Notes under the pieces: generated by a model
Databases searched by the model: none
What the model saw: the letters and a program-made list of their open reading frames with translations, nothing else
What the model was told of the DNA's origin: nothing
Translations under genes and position numbers: made by a program
In this document: positions 24,174 to 33,271 of the stretch, piece after piece
How positions within the stretch are numbered: position 1 is the first letter of the stretch
Layout of the letters: every line of letters begins with the position of its first letter
Source: CAZIFG01 sp964539135
GTDB lineage: Bacteria; Margulisbacteria; Marinamargulisbacteria; GCA-2716485; CAZIFG01
Reading direction: 5' to 3'
DNA: 64,000 nucleotides
NCBI GenBank assembly: GCA_964539135.1
Contig: CAZIFG010000001.1
Location: 124,001 to 188,000, forward strand

Positions 24174-26467
24174 GCGATAAGTTTTTTCGGTTTCTGATTA
24201 AAGGAATGGCATTTTTGTATTATTATATCGCTCGTCCAAAGCGATCCTTTTCATCTTACATTCCGCCTTCTGGTAAACTTTTGGATCATTCTGATTTGTT
24301 TAATATGATGGATGCGTCTTTAGATATGTGGCTGACAACAGGTCGGTTTGATGATCTGTTTTGTGCTGAATTTTCACGTTTTTTGGGCGTTAAACATACT
24401 TTAACGGTTAATTCAGGGTCTTCTGCTAATTTGTTGGCTTTTTCTGCTTTGACGTCTCATAAGTTGGGTGACAAACGTTTATTTGCGGGGGATGAGGTAA
24501 TTGCGGTTGCGGCGGGGTTTCCTACCAGTGTTACGCCTATTCTTCAATATGGTTTGGTGCCTGTGTTTATTGATTGTGAATTGGGTACTTATAATATTAA
24601 GGCTTCTGATATTGAGGCGGCCATTACGCCTAAAACAAAGGCTATTTTTTTGGCCCATACTTTGGGAAATCCTTTTGATTTATCTGTTATTTTGGATCTG
24701 TGTGAGCGGTATCATTTATGGCTTATTGAAGATAGTTGTGATGCTTTGGGCGCAACGTATAAAGGTAAAAAAGTGGGTACTTTTGGGCATATTGGCACCT
24801 ATAGTTTTTACCCTGCGCATCATATTACGATGGGCGAGGGTGGTGCTGTTGTGACCAATGATACGAAATTGCATAAAATTATGCTTTCTTTTAGAGATTG
24901 GGGGCGAGATTGTTGGTGTCCATCCGGTAAAGACAATACCTGCCAAAATCGATTTGGAATGTCTGTAGGGCGTCTACCTAAGGGGTATGACCATAAATAT
25001 ACCTATTCTCATATTGGATTTAATTTAAAAATTACGGATTGGCAGGCTGCTATTGGCTTATCGCAGATTCAAAAATTACCATTTTTCTTAAAAGAACGCA
25101 CAAGAAATGCGCGGTTTTTATATGAAAAATTGAAGGTTTTAGAGACTTATTTTATTTTGCCTGAAGTGTCGACTGATTCTGTTTCTGCATGGTTTGGGTT
25201 TCCTATTTCGGTTAGAGCGGATGCTCCTTTTTCTAAACAGGATTTGGTTGAATTTCTGGAAGCCAATGGTGTCGGAACTCGCCAATTGTTTTCGGGTAAT
25301 TTATTGAGACATCCAATGATTTTGAATAGTATATTGCCCTTAAAAATTGGGACTTCAGAGGTGTTGTATTCTAATGCTTTGACTGAATCTGATTATGCTT
25401 TGTTACCCAACACAGAATTGGTTATGAATCATACATTTTGGGTCGGGGTTTTTCCCTGTTTAGGAGAGGCTGAAATGAGTCGTATTTCAAATCTGATACG
25501 ACAATTTCTTATTAACCATCAACTTTCTTTGGTTCTTCCTGGTGCAGCTTCTAAGCGAGATTATATTATTTGGGCCCCTCCTTTTTGTAAGAGTAATGGC
25601 ATTAGAATGTTATATAGGCTTTATTCTTGTTTGGAAGAGAAAGGCTATCGTGTTTTTATTTATTCTGCGCCTCCTTATGTCTCTGAATTTCATTATATTG
25701 AAACATTAACTCCAGATATGCGAGAAAATGCAATTGTTATTTATCCGGAGACGGTTAAGGGAAACCCTCTTCGTGTGCGCAATGTGGTAAGGTGGGTTTT
25801 ATTTTATCCTGGAAAACTGGGTGGGTGCTCTACTTATCATTCCAGTGAAACTGTTTTTACCTGGGATTCTCTATTTTTGAAAAATGTCCCTATTCTTTTT
25901 ATTCCTTGGCTTGATACCCATTTATTTTATGATGCAGGGCTTCCTAAAACTCAGAATTGTTATTTTGTGCATAAGGGCGGACAGTTCAGAGTTGTGCCAG
26001 AGACGGAGGGGTTAATTAAGATTGATTTAAATTTTCCTAAAAAACGATCTGAATTGGCGCATTTGCTTCAAACAACAGATATTTTATATTCTTACGACAG
26101 CTGTTCAGCTATATTGGATGAGGCGATTGTTTGTGGCGCTAAAGTTAAAATTATTACGGAAGATGGAATGTATGATTATATGCCTGATCTTGAAAAGTTA
26201 AAGCGGTGTTTTGATGATCAAAAGTCTAATAATAATGATTTTTTGGATCGTTTTATAGATATAACACAACAGTTGAATTATTTGGGTGAACTGGAGCCAG
26301 AATTTAGACCTTCTTTTTTGAAAAAGCGTCAAAAAATTGGTCTGTATCTTAATCTTTACTTTTACAAAATTCAACACTTTTTTGTTCCTACAAAGAGTCT
26401 AAAAAGACGCATTTTTAGAGCGAATGAGAAAATTTATTTTTTTACTAGAATTTTACAAGATGTGTAA
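24170..26467 (+). CDS. rfbH: RfbH-type CDP-4-keto-6-deoxyglucose 3-dehydrase fused to a glycosyltransferase-like domain
   Basis: Residues 1 to about 445 are RfbH (E1), a PMP-dependent enzyme with a [2Fe-2S] cluster that removes the C3 hydroxyl. The usual PLP lysine is replaced by His (H218 in AHHITMGEGG), and cluster-type cysteines occur at C190, C248, C250 and C258 (GRDCWCPSGKDNTC). GYDHKYTYSHIGFNLKITDW is diagnostic. Residues about 455-765 form an extra domain that begins YIIWAPPFCKSNGIRMLYRL and contains STYHSSETVFTWD, resembling a GT-B glycosyltransferase half. RfbH alone is about 440 residues, so this is a fusion. No E3 reductase partner is seen in the window. Same operon as rfbF and rfbG. 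Confidence 0.9.
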   Translation: MSDKFFRFLIKGMAFLYYYIARPKRSFSSYIPPSGKLLDHSDLFNMMDASLDMWLTTGRFDDLFCAEFSRFLGVKHTLTVNSGSSANLLAFSALTSHKLGDKRLFAGDEVIAVAAGFPTSVTPILQYGLVPVFIDCELGTYNIKASDIEAAITPKTKAIFLAHTLGNPFDLSVILDLCERYHLWLIEDSCDALGATYKGKKVGTFGHIGTYSFYPAHHITMGEGGAVVTNDTKLHKIMLSFRDWGRDCWCPSGKDNTCQNRFGMSVGRLPKGYDHKYTYSHIGFNLKITDWQAAIGLSQIQKLPFFLKERTRNARFLYEKLKVLETYFILPEVSTDSVSAWFGFPISVRADAPFSKQDLVEFLEANGVGTRQLFSGNLLRHPMILNSILPLKIGTSEVLYSNALTESDYALLPNTELVMNHTFWVGVFPCLGEAEMSRISNLIRQFLINHQLSLVLPGAASKRDYIIWAPPFCKSNGIRMLYRLYSCLEEKGYRVFIYSAPPYVSEFHYIETLTPDMRENAIVIYPETVKGNPLRVRNVVRWVLFYPGKLGGCSTYHSSETVFTWDSLFLKNVPILFIPWLDTHLFYDAGLPKTQNCYFVHKGGQFRVVPETEGLIKIDLNFPKKRSELAHLLQTTDILYSYDSCSAILDEAIVCGAKVKIITEDGMYDYMPDLEKLKRCFDDQKSNNNDFLDRFIDITQQLNYLGELEPEFRPSFLKKRQKIGLYLNLYFYKIQHFFVPTKSLKRRIFRANEKIYFFTRILQDV

Positions 26468-26472
26468 TGCTT

Positions 26473-27444
26473 TTATATTATTTTAGGCGTAATACTAATG
26501 ATAATATCGGATGTGGTTTTTTCTTGATTCGAGGATCCAAAAAGCGTTTTTAGAATGGGGATTTTTTGGAATAAAGGGATTCCTGACTCACTCTTTTTTG
26601 TGTTTTCTTGAAAAAGGCCTGCTATTATGATGCTTTCCTCTAATTTTAAGATTAACGTGGTTTCAAGGGCTCTTTCCGAGATAATTGGGTATTCTCCTGA
26701 TCCTATTTTTTTCCATAATTTTACAGAAGATATTTTGATTGAAATATCTGCTACTATCGTATTTTCTTCGCAATACTTTGGCGTGATAGTAATTTGGATG
26801 CCTGTGTCTAATTGTTGAATGGTATTTGTTTTGACCAGTCCATCAGATTCTTTTGTGACGTAAGGGACTTGGTCCCCAATATGCAAACTGGCTTTTTTTC
26901 GGTTAATGGTCATTAAATTGGGTTCTGCCAATAATTTGGCGTTGTTCTTTTGAATGAGACTTTGAAGCGTGCCTTGTAATAGATTGACGGGAATAATGGC
27001 GTTTGCTTGAAAATCATAGCTGATGAAAAGCCCATTTCCTGCGTTTGAAAATAAGGTACTTTGTTCTTTGAGGGTATTTGTAGAGGTCTCAATGATTTTA
27101 AAATTAAATTGATAGCGTTGCGGGGGGCTATCTATTTTTTGAAGTGTATCATTTATTTTTTTTTCGGTGTCTAGGGTGCTTGAAAACAAGAGATGGTTTT
27201 CATGCGTTGAAAATATACTATCTGGATATAAGGGTTTTAGGGCGCTGATTGCAGATTCAGTACTGATATAGTGTGTTTGTGTGATATTGAGGCGTTTTTT
27301 ATTGATTTCTACAGGTTTGGGTTTTATGTATTGGGGTTGTGTTGCAGTATATTGAAAAATAGGAATGCCTGTTCCCTGAATTTCGGCTTGGGTGAGGAGT
27401 ATGAGCATTAAGACGATTTTTATTTTTTGAATTTTAAGGTCCAT
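26473..27444 (-). CDS. Short secretin (PilQ/GspD C-terminal domain)
   Basis: Outer-membrane secretin-like protein of 323 residues. A signal-peptide-like N-terminus (IVLMLILLTQAEIQG) is followed by a small N-domain (about residues 50-100, with STESAISALKPLYPDSIF) and the secretin core: LLAEPNLMTINRKKASLHIG, VPYVT, a TGIQITITPK strand and IIAGLF...IPILKTLFG near the C-terminus. Known secretins are 450-700 residues with several N-domains, so this one is minimal or cut down. It is last in a three-gene operon with PilN-like and PilO-like genes. No pilus ATPase or pilin is in the window. Confidence 0.85.
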   Translation of the reverse strand: MDLKIQKIKIVLMLILLTQAEIQGTGIPIFQYTATQPQYIKPKPVEINKKRLNITQTHYISTESAISALKPLYPDSIFSTHENHLLFSSTLDTEKKINDTLQKIDSPPQRYQFNFKIIETSTNTLKEQSTLFSNAGNGLFISYDFQANAIIPVNLLQGTLQSLIQKNNAKLLAEPNLMTINRKKASLHIGDQVPYVTKESDGLVKTNTIQQLDTGIQITITPKYCEENTIVADISIKISSVKLWKKIGSGEYPIISERALETTLILKLEESIIIAGLFQENTKKSESGIPLFQKIPILKTLFGSSNQEKTTSDIIISITPKII

Positions 27445-27767
27445 TGTTGATCTTCTAGGGTAATTTCTGAAACTTCTAAGTTCAGTTTTTTGATTTCGGG
27501 TAAGAGTTTCAGGATTTTGGGTGTTCCTGATTCATTTTTTAAGGCTATTTCTGTATTTGTTTCGATGTTTTGTAGTGTTGGGTATTTTTTAATCAGGATC
27601 TCTAATTCCTCATCGGGACTCTTTTTGTTAATGTCTGTTTTGATTACATAGAAGGAAGTGTGGTTTTCATGTCCCCATTTTATGAGGGCATGCCCTAAAC
27701 TGAGGCTGATGATGACTGTGATCCATTTTAAACCGATTGTTTTATTTTTTAATCCAGTGAATTTCAA
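27420..27767 (-). CDS. PilO/GspM-like single-pass membrane protein
   Basis: A 115-residue protein with one N-terminal membrane helix (about residues 14-31) and a small periplasmic domain. The start codon is TTG at 27767; GGAGG (27776-27780 on the minus strand) lies 8 nt upstream and decides it. It overlaps the upstream PilN-like gene by 26 nt and the secretin by 25 nt. Topology and operon position match PilO or GspM, which pair with PilN/GspL in the inner-membrane platform. No sequence motif proves this, so the call is by context. Confidence 0.6.
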   Translation of the reverse strand: MKFTGLKNKTIGLKWITVIISLSLGHALIKWGHENHTSFYVIKTDINKKSPDEELEILIKKYPTLQNIETNTEIALKNESGTPKILKLLPEIKKLNLEVSEITLEDQQWTLKFKK

Positions 27768-28443
27768 ATTCTAGGCCTCCTTCTTTGGGTTGAATGTGGT
27801 GTGTCTCAAGCGTATACCCCGGAGGGATTTTGCTTAGGCTCGATTCCAGTTTTGGGATATTTTCGGGCTTGATATGACCGGATAAGGCTATAGATTGAGG
27901 GGTTATTTTTATTTTTTTGAGGGATATCGGTAGGGATTCGAGGCCTTCTATGATATTTACTATTTTTTCGTTTTTTGTCTGTATGGCCATGTTGGTTTTT
28001 TCTTGCTCCTTTCTGTGTTTTTGGTCTATTTTTTGCTGGGTTTCCGCTTGTTTTTTAGCCGCTTTGTAGCTTGCGGTTGATTGGTTTAATAGCAGTGTGA
28101 TAATGAGGCAGAGCCCTATCAGGAATATCCAGATTTGGTCTTTGTTTTTTTCAAGTAGGGTTTCATTTAATACAATGGTTTTGTCTTTTATTTTAAGACT
28201 TAAAATTTGGTAATCGTCACTTAAAATTTGAATTAATTTTTCGATAGGGGGGTATTTCAGAGGCTCTTTTTTTTCAGGAATGCCGATTTCGAGGATTAAT
28301 CGTATTTTGTCCTCTTTTTTTAGTCTTTTTTTAACTTCATTTTGATGGTCTTGATTATTGATCAAGGCATAAAACGGGATGTCTATTTTTTGGCTGCCTA
28401 TGTATAGGTTTTTTTCTTTTATCAGGATATGGATGATTTTCAT
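27742..28443 (-). CDS. PilN/GspL-like inner-membrane protein
   Basis: A 233-residue protein. A cytoplasmic N-terminal part of about 100 residues is followed by one membrane helix (about 104-120, IWIFLIGLCLIITLLL), a charged coiled coil (about 125-160) and a periplasmic domain. The layout matches the PilN/GspL type: coiled coil after the helix and a C-terminal ferredoxin-like fold (KKIKITPQSIALSGHIKPEN resembles the PilN pattern l..i....-i.l.G.). Its neighbours support membership in a type IV pilus or type II secretion platform. The homology is structural and weak. Confidence 0.55.
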   Translation of the reverse strand: MKIIHILIKEKNLYIGSQKIDIPFYALINNQDHQNEVKKRLKKEDKIRLILEIGIPEKKEPLKYPPIEKLIQILSDDYQILSLKIKDKTIVLNETLLEKNKDQIWIFLIGLCLIITLLLNQSTASYKAAKKQAETQQKIDQKHRKEQEKTNMAIQTKNEKIVNIIEGLESLPISLKKIKITPQSIALSGHIKPENIPKLESSLSKIPPGYTLETHHIQPKEGGLEFEIHWIKK

Positions 28444-28538
28444 GATTGTGGCGTTTAGTTTAGAGGGATTTTTATTTTAAATCAATAGATTAAATTTACA
28501 AATCATTTATTTCCTTTTTGTTTTAGAGGGTCTTAGTG

Positions 28539-28544
28539 TAGACT
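28539..28544 (+). promoter_or_regulatory. -10 box placing transcription start at the radical SAM ATG
   Basis: TAGACT ends 7 nt before ATG 28552, as at 5162 and 20737. The -35 element is unclear (TTGTTT at 28518 leaves a short 15-nt spacer). This again predicts a leaderless message. The gap 28444-28551 is the divergent control region with the PilN-like gene. Confidence 0.4.
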
Positions 28545-28551
28545 TTGAGGT

Positions 28552-29256
28552 ATGAATATGGGGATAGACTCTTTATTTCAAACCTCGCTGATGATGACGC
28601 CACGCTGTTTTTTGAAGTGTGATTTTTGTACGCTTTGGCAGACTTCTGAACCCAGTGAAGATAAGGCTATTAATTTAACGCATTTTTTACATAAAAATAG
28701 GTCCAAAAAAATTGTTAATATTTTGGGAGGAGATCCTTTTTTTTCTGCTCAATTGCCGCATGTTTTAACCACACTGAAAAAAAATCATAAGAAAATACAT
28801 ATTTGGGTGACAGGGCAGGCCACTTTGGATGCTTATGCGTTTTTAACGTCGTATGTGTCTCGTGTTTTTTTGCATTTACCGTCTTTTGATCCCGATACGT
28901 ATCGGCAAATTTCTGGTCTTGATGGTCATGCGGCTATGCTGGAGGCGGTTGCCTTTTTTGGTCAGCATCGCGTGCCTGTTTCTTTTTTTCATCGGGTGAC
29001 TTCTGCGACCTTGGATTTATTGCCTGATTTTCATGCTTTTGCCTTTGATCATGGATGCGAGCTGGTTTTGTTTTGTGATCCTCAAACTTTAGAATCGCCG
29101 TCTCAGGGCGACTATGTTAAACGCTATTATGCGGTTCCAGGGGTTTCTGTGTATTATGGCCGTGCCGATCTCAATGCTTGTGCCGCTCTTTATCCGTCAC
29201 TATTGACGTCTTTTTTTCAGAATTTAAAAAATGAATATTACCATCGGCTTCCCTGA
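28552..29256 (+). CDS. Short radical SAM protein
   Basis: A 234-residue protein with a radical SAM cluster motif C-F-L-K-C-D-F-C near residue 17, preceded by LMMTPRCF. The GGDPF glycine-rich SAM-binding segment (ILGGDPFFSA, near residue 60) follows. The rest fits a partial TIM barrel, and no C-terminal auxiliary-cluster motif is visible. The substrate is unknown. It is shorter than most characterised family members. It ends 64 bp before glyQ. ATG 28552 is chosen from the promoter; ATG 28558 is possible. Confidence 0.8.
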   Translation: MNMGIDSLFQTSLMMTPRCFLKCDFCTLWQTSEPSEDKAINLTHFLHKNRSKKIVNILGGDPFFSAQLPHVLTTLKKNHKKIHIWVTGQATLDAYAFLTSYVSRVFLHLPSFDPDTYRQISGLDGHAAMLEAVAFFGQHRVPVSFFHRVTSATLDLLPDFHAFAFDHGCELVLFCDPQTLESPSQGDYVKRYYAVPGVSVYYGRADLNACAALYPSLLTSFFQNLKNEYYHRLP

Positions 29257-29319
29257 GATGCCTTGTCGGATATCATTCCTTTCTGTACAATTCCCATAGG
29301 CTACCATAGGAGTTTTAAG

Positions 29320-30198
29320 GTGAGTTCATTTCAGGATTTAATATTTAAATTGCAGCACTTTTGGTCGTCTCAAGGATGCTTAATTGTTCAGCCTTATGAT
29401 ACGGAAAAAGGGGCGGGGACAATGAGTCCGCATACTTTTTTACGTGCTTTGGGACCAGAGCCTTGGTCTGTTGCCTATGTAGAACCCTCGCGCCGTCCAA
29501 CAGATGGTCGTTTTGCGGAAAACCCGAATCGCTTGCAGCATTATTTTCAATTTCAAGTGATTTTAAAACCCTCGCCTTTAAATGTTCAAGATTTGTATAT
29601 TAAGAGTTTGCAGGCTATTGGCATTGATATTTTGGCCCATGATATTCGTTTTGTGGAAGACAATTGGGAGTCACCGACTTTAGGAGCTTGGGGCGTGGGC
29701 TGGGAAGTCTGGTTGGATGGGATGGAAGTGACTCAATTTACTTATTTTCAACAGTGTGGGGGGATTGATTGTTCTCCTGTTTCGGTTGAAGTGACTTATG
29801 GCTTGGAGCGTTTGGCCATGTTCATTCAAGGGGTTCCTCATGTGATGGATATTGTATGGCAAAATACCCGTTCGGGCCCTGTGACGTATGGCGATGTGTA
29901 TCGCCACTTTGAAATTGATCAGTGTCACTACAATGTGGATACCTTTGATGTGTCTATTTTGTTTCAGCAGTTTTCTTTTTACGAATCTCAATGCCTGGCA
30001 CTTTTGGAGAAAGAACACGTTTCACCTGCCTATGATTTTTGTTTGAAATGTTCGCATACCTTTAACTTGTTGGATGCCAAAGGGGCTATTTCTGTGACGG
30101 AACGCATGGCCTATATTTTACGCATTCGAAAGTTGGCGCAACGTGTTGCTAAAACCTATTTAATGACACGTGGTCTGGTTGAAAGGGGAAGCTCATGA
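29320..30198 (+). CDS. glyQ: Glycyl-tRNA synthetase alpha subunit
   Basis: Catalytic subunit of the bacterial alpha2-beta2 glycyl-tRNA synthetase. GCLIVQPYDTEKGAGTM, FLRALGPEPWSVAYVEPSRRPTD, NRLQHYFQFQVILKPSP and DIRFVEDNWESPTLGAWGVG are highly conserved in this family. The GTG at 29320 is chosen because AGGAG (29308-29312) lies 7 nt upstream and it gives the standard N-terminus (292 residues); the frame extends upstream to 29263 without support. It overlaps glyS by ATGA. Confidence 0.97.
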   Translation: MSSFQDLIFKLQHFWSSQGCLIVQPYDTEKGAGTMSPHTFLRALGPEPWSVAYVEPSRRPTDGRFAENPNRLQHYFQFQVILKPSPLNVQDLYIKSLQAIGIDILAHDIRFVEDNWESPTLGAWGVGWEVWLDGMEVTQFTYFQQCGGIDCSPVSVEVTYGLERLAMFIQGVPHVMDIVWQNTRSGPVTYGDVYRHFEIDQCHYNVDTFDVSILFQQFSFYESQCLALLEKEHVSPAYDFCLKCSHTFNLLDAKGAISVTERMAYILRIRKLAQRVAKTYLMTRGLVERGSS

Positions 30199-32273
30199 CA
30201 GCTTCTTTTTTATTGGAAATTGGATGTGAGGAAATTCCGGCTCGGTTTGTCCCCATTTTATTGGAAAATCTGAAGGCATCGCTTGAAAAACAGCTTAAAG
30301 CTTTTGGCCTGTCTTTTGAGTCTATTCAGGTTATGGGGACCTATAGACGCTTGACTTTACAGGTTTTCAATTTAGAGACCTTGCAGAGGGATAAATCCGA
30401 GACGATTTTTGGCCCGCCTTTGGCGATTTCACAGTCTCCGTCTGGGGACTGGTTGCCACCAGCGCTTGGCTTTGCTAAAAAAATGAACATTGGGTTGTCT
30501 CAATTGCGTAAGGTGAGAGATTCTCAGGGTCGTGACTGTGTTAGTTGCGATGTCTCTAAAAAAGGACGGCCTACAGCGGATTTGTTGGCCGAGTGTTTGC
30601 CTCAAGTGATTACATTCATTCCGCTTCCTATTGCGATGAGATGGGGTACTGAAAAGACGACGTTTATTCGACCTATTCATTGGATTGTGGCACTTTTAGA
30701 CCAAGACATTGTTCCTTTTTCGGTTTGTGGCATTTCATCAGGACGCGTGACCTATGGTCACCGATTTTTGAGTGGTAATCCTTTAGAGACTATAGACGGG
30801 GCAGCGATAGAGCTGGCGTCTGTTGTGGATTATGCGTCTCATTTGGAAGCGCATCAGGTTCAGGTGAATCCTGAATCCAGACGGGCTTTGATTTTGAACT
30901 GCTTGGAAGCTGAAGGTCAGGCGGATATTTTGACGGATTTGATAGACGAGATTGTGTATTTAACAGAATGGCCGACTGCTCTTATTTCTCATTTTGATGC
31001 GGCTTTTTTGTCCATTCCGTCTGAGGTTTTGGTCGAATCTATGGTCAAAAACCAAAAGTATCATCCCCTTTATAAGGAGGGGCGTTTAACGTCTTTTTTT
31101 ATGGTTGTGGCGGATAATGTTCGACCTGAAAACCAAGAGACCATCATCAAGGGCTCGACACGTGTTTTAGAAGCGCGTTTGAAGGATGCTCAGTTTTTTT
31201 GGCAAGAAGATACCAAAGCGCCCTTTCATCACTATGTTGAGGACTTAAAACAGGTGGTTTATCAGGATGGTTTGGGCTCTTTATTTGATAAAAAAGAGCG
31301 TATTAAAAAACTGGCACTCAAAATTAATGACGATATTAAGACGTCAGTGCCTATCAATGAAGCTAATTCAGATACGATTGAAATGATTGCCGAGTTATGT
31401 AAGGCCGATTTGGTGACACAAATGGTGAACGAGTTTCCGTCCTTACAAGGAATTATGGGGACTTTGTACGCAGCAAAATCAGAGTATCCCAAGGCTGTAT
31501 CGGACGGTATTTTGGACCATTATAAACCGACGCAACCTGGAAAATCGCTTCCCGAAACGCAGTGTGGCGCTATTGTGGCGCTTGCGGATCGTTTGGATAC
31601 AATTGTGTCTTGTTTTCAAAACGGCTTAATTCCAACGGGATCTCAAGATCCACATGGCATAAGACGTGCTATTTATGGTGTTTTTTCTATTTTAAATGAC
31701 CCGATTAGCCGTGCTAGATCTAAGATTGGTGTCTATATTGATTTTGCGTATGATGTTTTGGCTAAGGGAGATAATAATAAAGAGGCTTGTAACGCCTTTG
31801 TTTTGCAACGGCTTCATACCTTTATTATGGATCAAGGGATTCCTTTTGATACGGCATCCGCTGTTTCTCATTTTGGTCATCCAAAATATTGTCTTGATCA
31901 GTCTAAGGCGCTTCAATCGTTTCGTCAGGAAAATTTTCAGGGCTTTAAACAGCTTGTTGAAACCGCTGTTCGGGTTAAGCGCTTGTCTCAAAAATGTGAG
32001 ACGGTTAATTTGGATGGATTTAATCCGGAACCTGGGATCGAGTCCGAGGTTTGGACATATTTTAAAGGGGAATCTAATTGGGGCACTAATGAGCCGTATT
32101 TGAAATTGGATTCTTTAATAGATCTGAGCCAAAAATTGGTACGGTATTTTGATCAGGTTTTGGTGATGTCTGATAATGAAGTCCAACGCCATTATCGACT
32201 TTCTATGTTATTTCGTATGAATCAAGTCTATGAACAATGGGCCGATTTTGAACGGTTTGAGATCGCCGGATGA
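30195..32273 (+). CDS. glyS: Glycyl-tRNA synthetase beta subunit
   Basis: tRNA-recognition subunit of glycyl-tRNA synthetase, 692 residues, a normal length. FLLEIGCEEIPARF at the start, FIRPIHWIVALLD, GHRFLSG, PSEVLVESMVKNQKYHPLY, RVLEARLKDAQFFWQEDTK and the HD-like and anticodon-binding C-terminal region are typical. The start and stop codons both overlap neighbours by 4 nt (glyQ and the reductase gene), so these genes are translationally coupled. Confidence 0.97.
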   Translation: MTASFLLEIGCEEIPARFVPILLENLKASLEKQLKAFGLSFESIQVMGTYRRLTLQVFNLETLQRDKSETIFGPPLAISQSPSGDWLPPALGFAKKMNIGLSQLRKVRDSQGRDCVSCDVSKKGRPTADLLAECLPQVITFIPLPIAMRWGTEKTTFIRPIHWIVALLDQDIVPFSVCGISSGRVTYGHRFLSGNPLETIDGAAIELASVVDYASHLEAHQVQVNPESRRALILNCLEAEGQADILTDLIDEIVYLTEWPTALISHFDAAFLSIPSEVLVESMVKNQKYHPLYKEGRLTSFFMVVADNVRPENQETIIKGSTRVLEARLKDAQFFWQEDTKAPFHHYVEDLKQVVYQDGLGSLFDKKERIKKLALKINDDIKTSVPINEANSDTIEMIAELCKADLVTQMVNEFPSLQGIMGTLYAAKSEYPKAVSDGILDHYKPTQPGKSLPETQCGAIVALADRLDTIVSCFQNGLIPTGSQDPHGIRRAIYGVFSILNDPISRARSKIGVYIDFAYDVLAKGDNNKEACNAFVLQRLHTFIMDQGIPFDTASAVSHFGHPKYCLDQSKALQSFRQENFQGFKQLVETAVRVKRLSQKCETVNLDGFNPEPGIESEVWTYFKGESNWGTNEPYLKLDSLIDLSQKLVRYFDQVLVMSDNEVQRHYRLSMLFRMNQVYEQWADFERFEIAG

Positions 32274-33268
32274 CAACAAGTACGGTTTTAATGTGTTCTA
32301 AATATGGGGTCCCTCATGAGGTGGTGAGTTTATCTACCTATGAATTAGAGAATTTAGGGCCGTCTCAGGTTTTGGTTTCTGTACTGTATGCGCCTATTAA
32401 TCCTGCCGATCTGAATATGCTCGAAGGGACTTACCTCATTCAACCGGCATTGCCTTTTGTATTGGGTACTGAATGTGTGGGGGAAATTGTGGCGTGTGGG
32501 CCTTCTGTTTCTGCTTTGAAAAAAGGAGATAAAATCATTTTTCCTTTTAAAGATGAAAGCCATTGGGTGGGCTGCTGGGCAGAGCGTTTTGTGGCGTCTG
32601 AAGATGATTTAATCAAGTTGCCTTTTGAGATGGATCCGATGCAGGCGTCTATGATGACGGTTAATCCGGTGACGGCTTATGAGCTTTTGACCCGTTTTGT
32701 GGATTTGCGTCCTGGCGATTGGATCCTTCAAAATTCAGGCAATTCAGCTTTGGGGCGATGGGTGGTTCATTTGGCGGCCTTAATGGGTTTTCAAACCTTG
32801 AGTTTGGTGCGTTCTGAGCGGCATATTTCAGATCTATTGGCGATGGGAGCTACGGCAGTACTTTTGGATGAGCCTGGCGTTTCTCAACGCATTAAAGAGC
32901 GGGTGGGGGATGTTTCCTATGCCTTAAATGGTGTAGGTGGGGTTTCCGCACAGGAACTTTTAAAGGCGCTGTCGCCTCAGGGGACTTTGGTGACGTATGG
33001 GGCGATGGCCAAGCAACCGCTTTCGGTTGGGAATAAGGCACTGATTTACCAGAACCTGTGGTTGACTGGATTTAATCGCTCTCAGTGGGTGATGGAATCT
33101 ACTAAAGATGAGGTTAGAGCGTCTTATGAGGCCCTTTTTTCGCTTATTAAAGACCATCCTTTGCTTATTCCGGTTGAGAAAACCTATACCTTATCGGAAG
33201 CTTCTGAAGCGCTTTTGCATGCCGGTAAGGCGTTTCGTTCTGGTAAGATTTTGTTTGAAATTGGGTAG
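32270..33268 (+). CDS. MECR-like zinc-free enoyl reductase / quinone oxidoreductase
   Basis: A 332-residue medium-chain dehydrogenase/reductase without zinc ligands. It most resembles the MECR/ETR1 trans-2-enoyl-CoA (or ACP) reductases: an N-terminal KYGVPHEVV, APINPADLNMLEGTY, and the cofactor-binding WILQNSGNSALGRWVVHLA. Proteins of this type reduce enoyl thioesters with NADPH, but quinone-reductase members look similar. It lies in the glyQS run with ATGA overlap, and the SDR gene starts 3 bp later. Its place in fatty acid synthesis is not shown by the neighbours. Confidence 0.8.
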   Translation: MTTSTVLMCSKYGVPHEVVSLSTYELENLGPSQVLVSVLYAPINPADLNMLEGTYLIQPALPFVLGTECVGEIVACGPSVSALKKGDKIIFPFKDESHWVGCWAERFVASEDDLIKLPFEMDPMQASMMTVNPVTAYELLTRFVDLRPGDWILQNSGNSALGRWVVHLAALMGFQTLSLVRSERHISDLLAMGATAVLLDEPGVSQRIKERVGDVSYALNGVGGVSAQELLKALSPQGTLVTYGAMAKQPLSVGNKALIYQNLWLTGFNRSQWVMESTKDEVRASYEALFSLIKDHPLLIPVEKTYTLSEASEALLHAGKAFRSGKILFEIG

Positions 33269-33271
33269 GGT

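Noticed and set aside
29263..29319. N-terminal extension of GlyQ from the upstream open frame
   Set aside because: The extension does not match GlyQ N-termini, and the GTG at 29320 has AGGAG 7 nt upstream.
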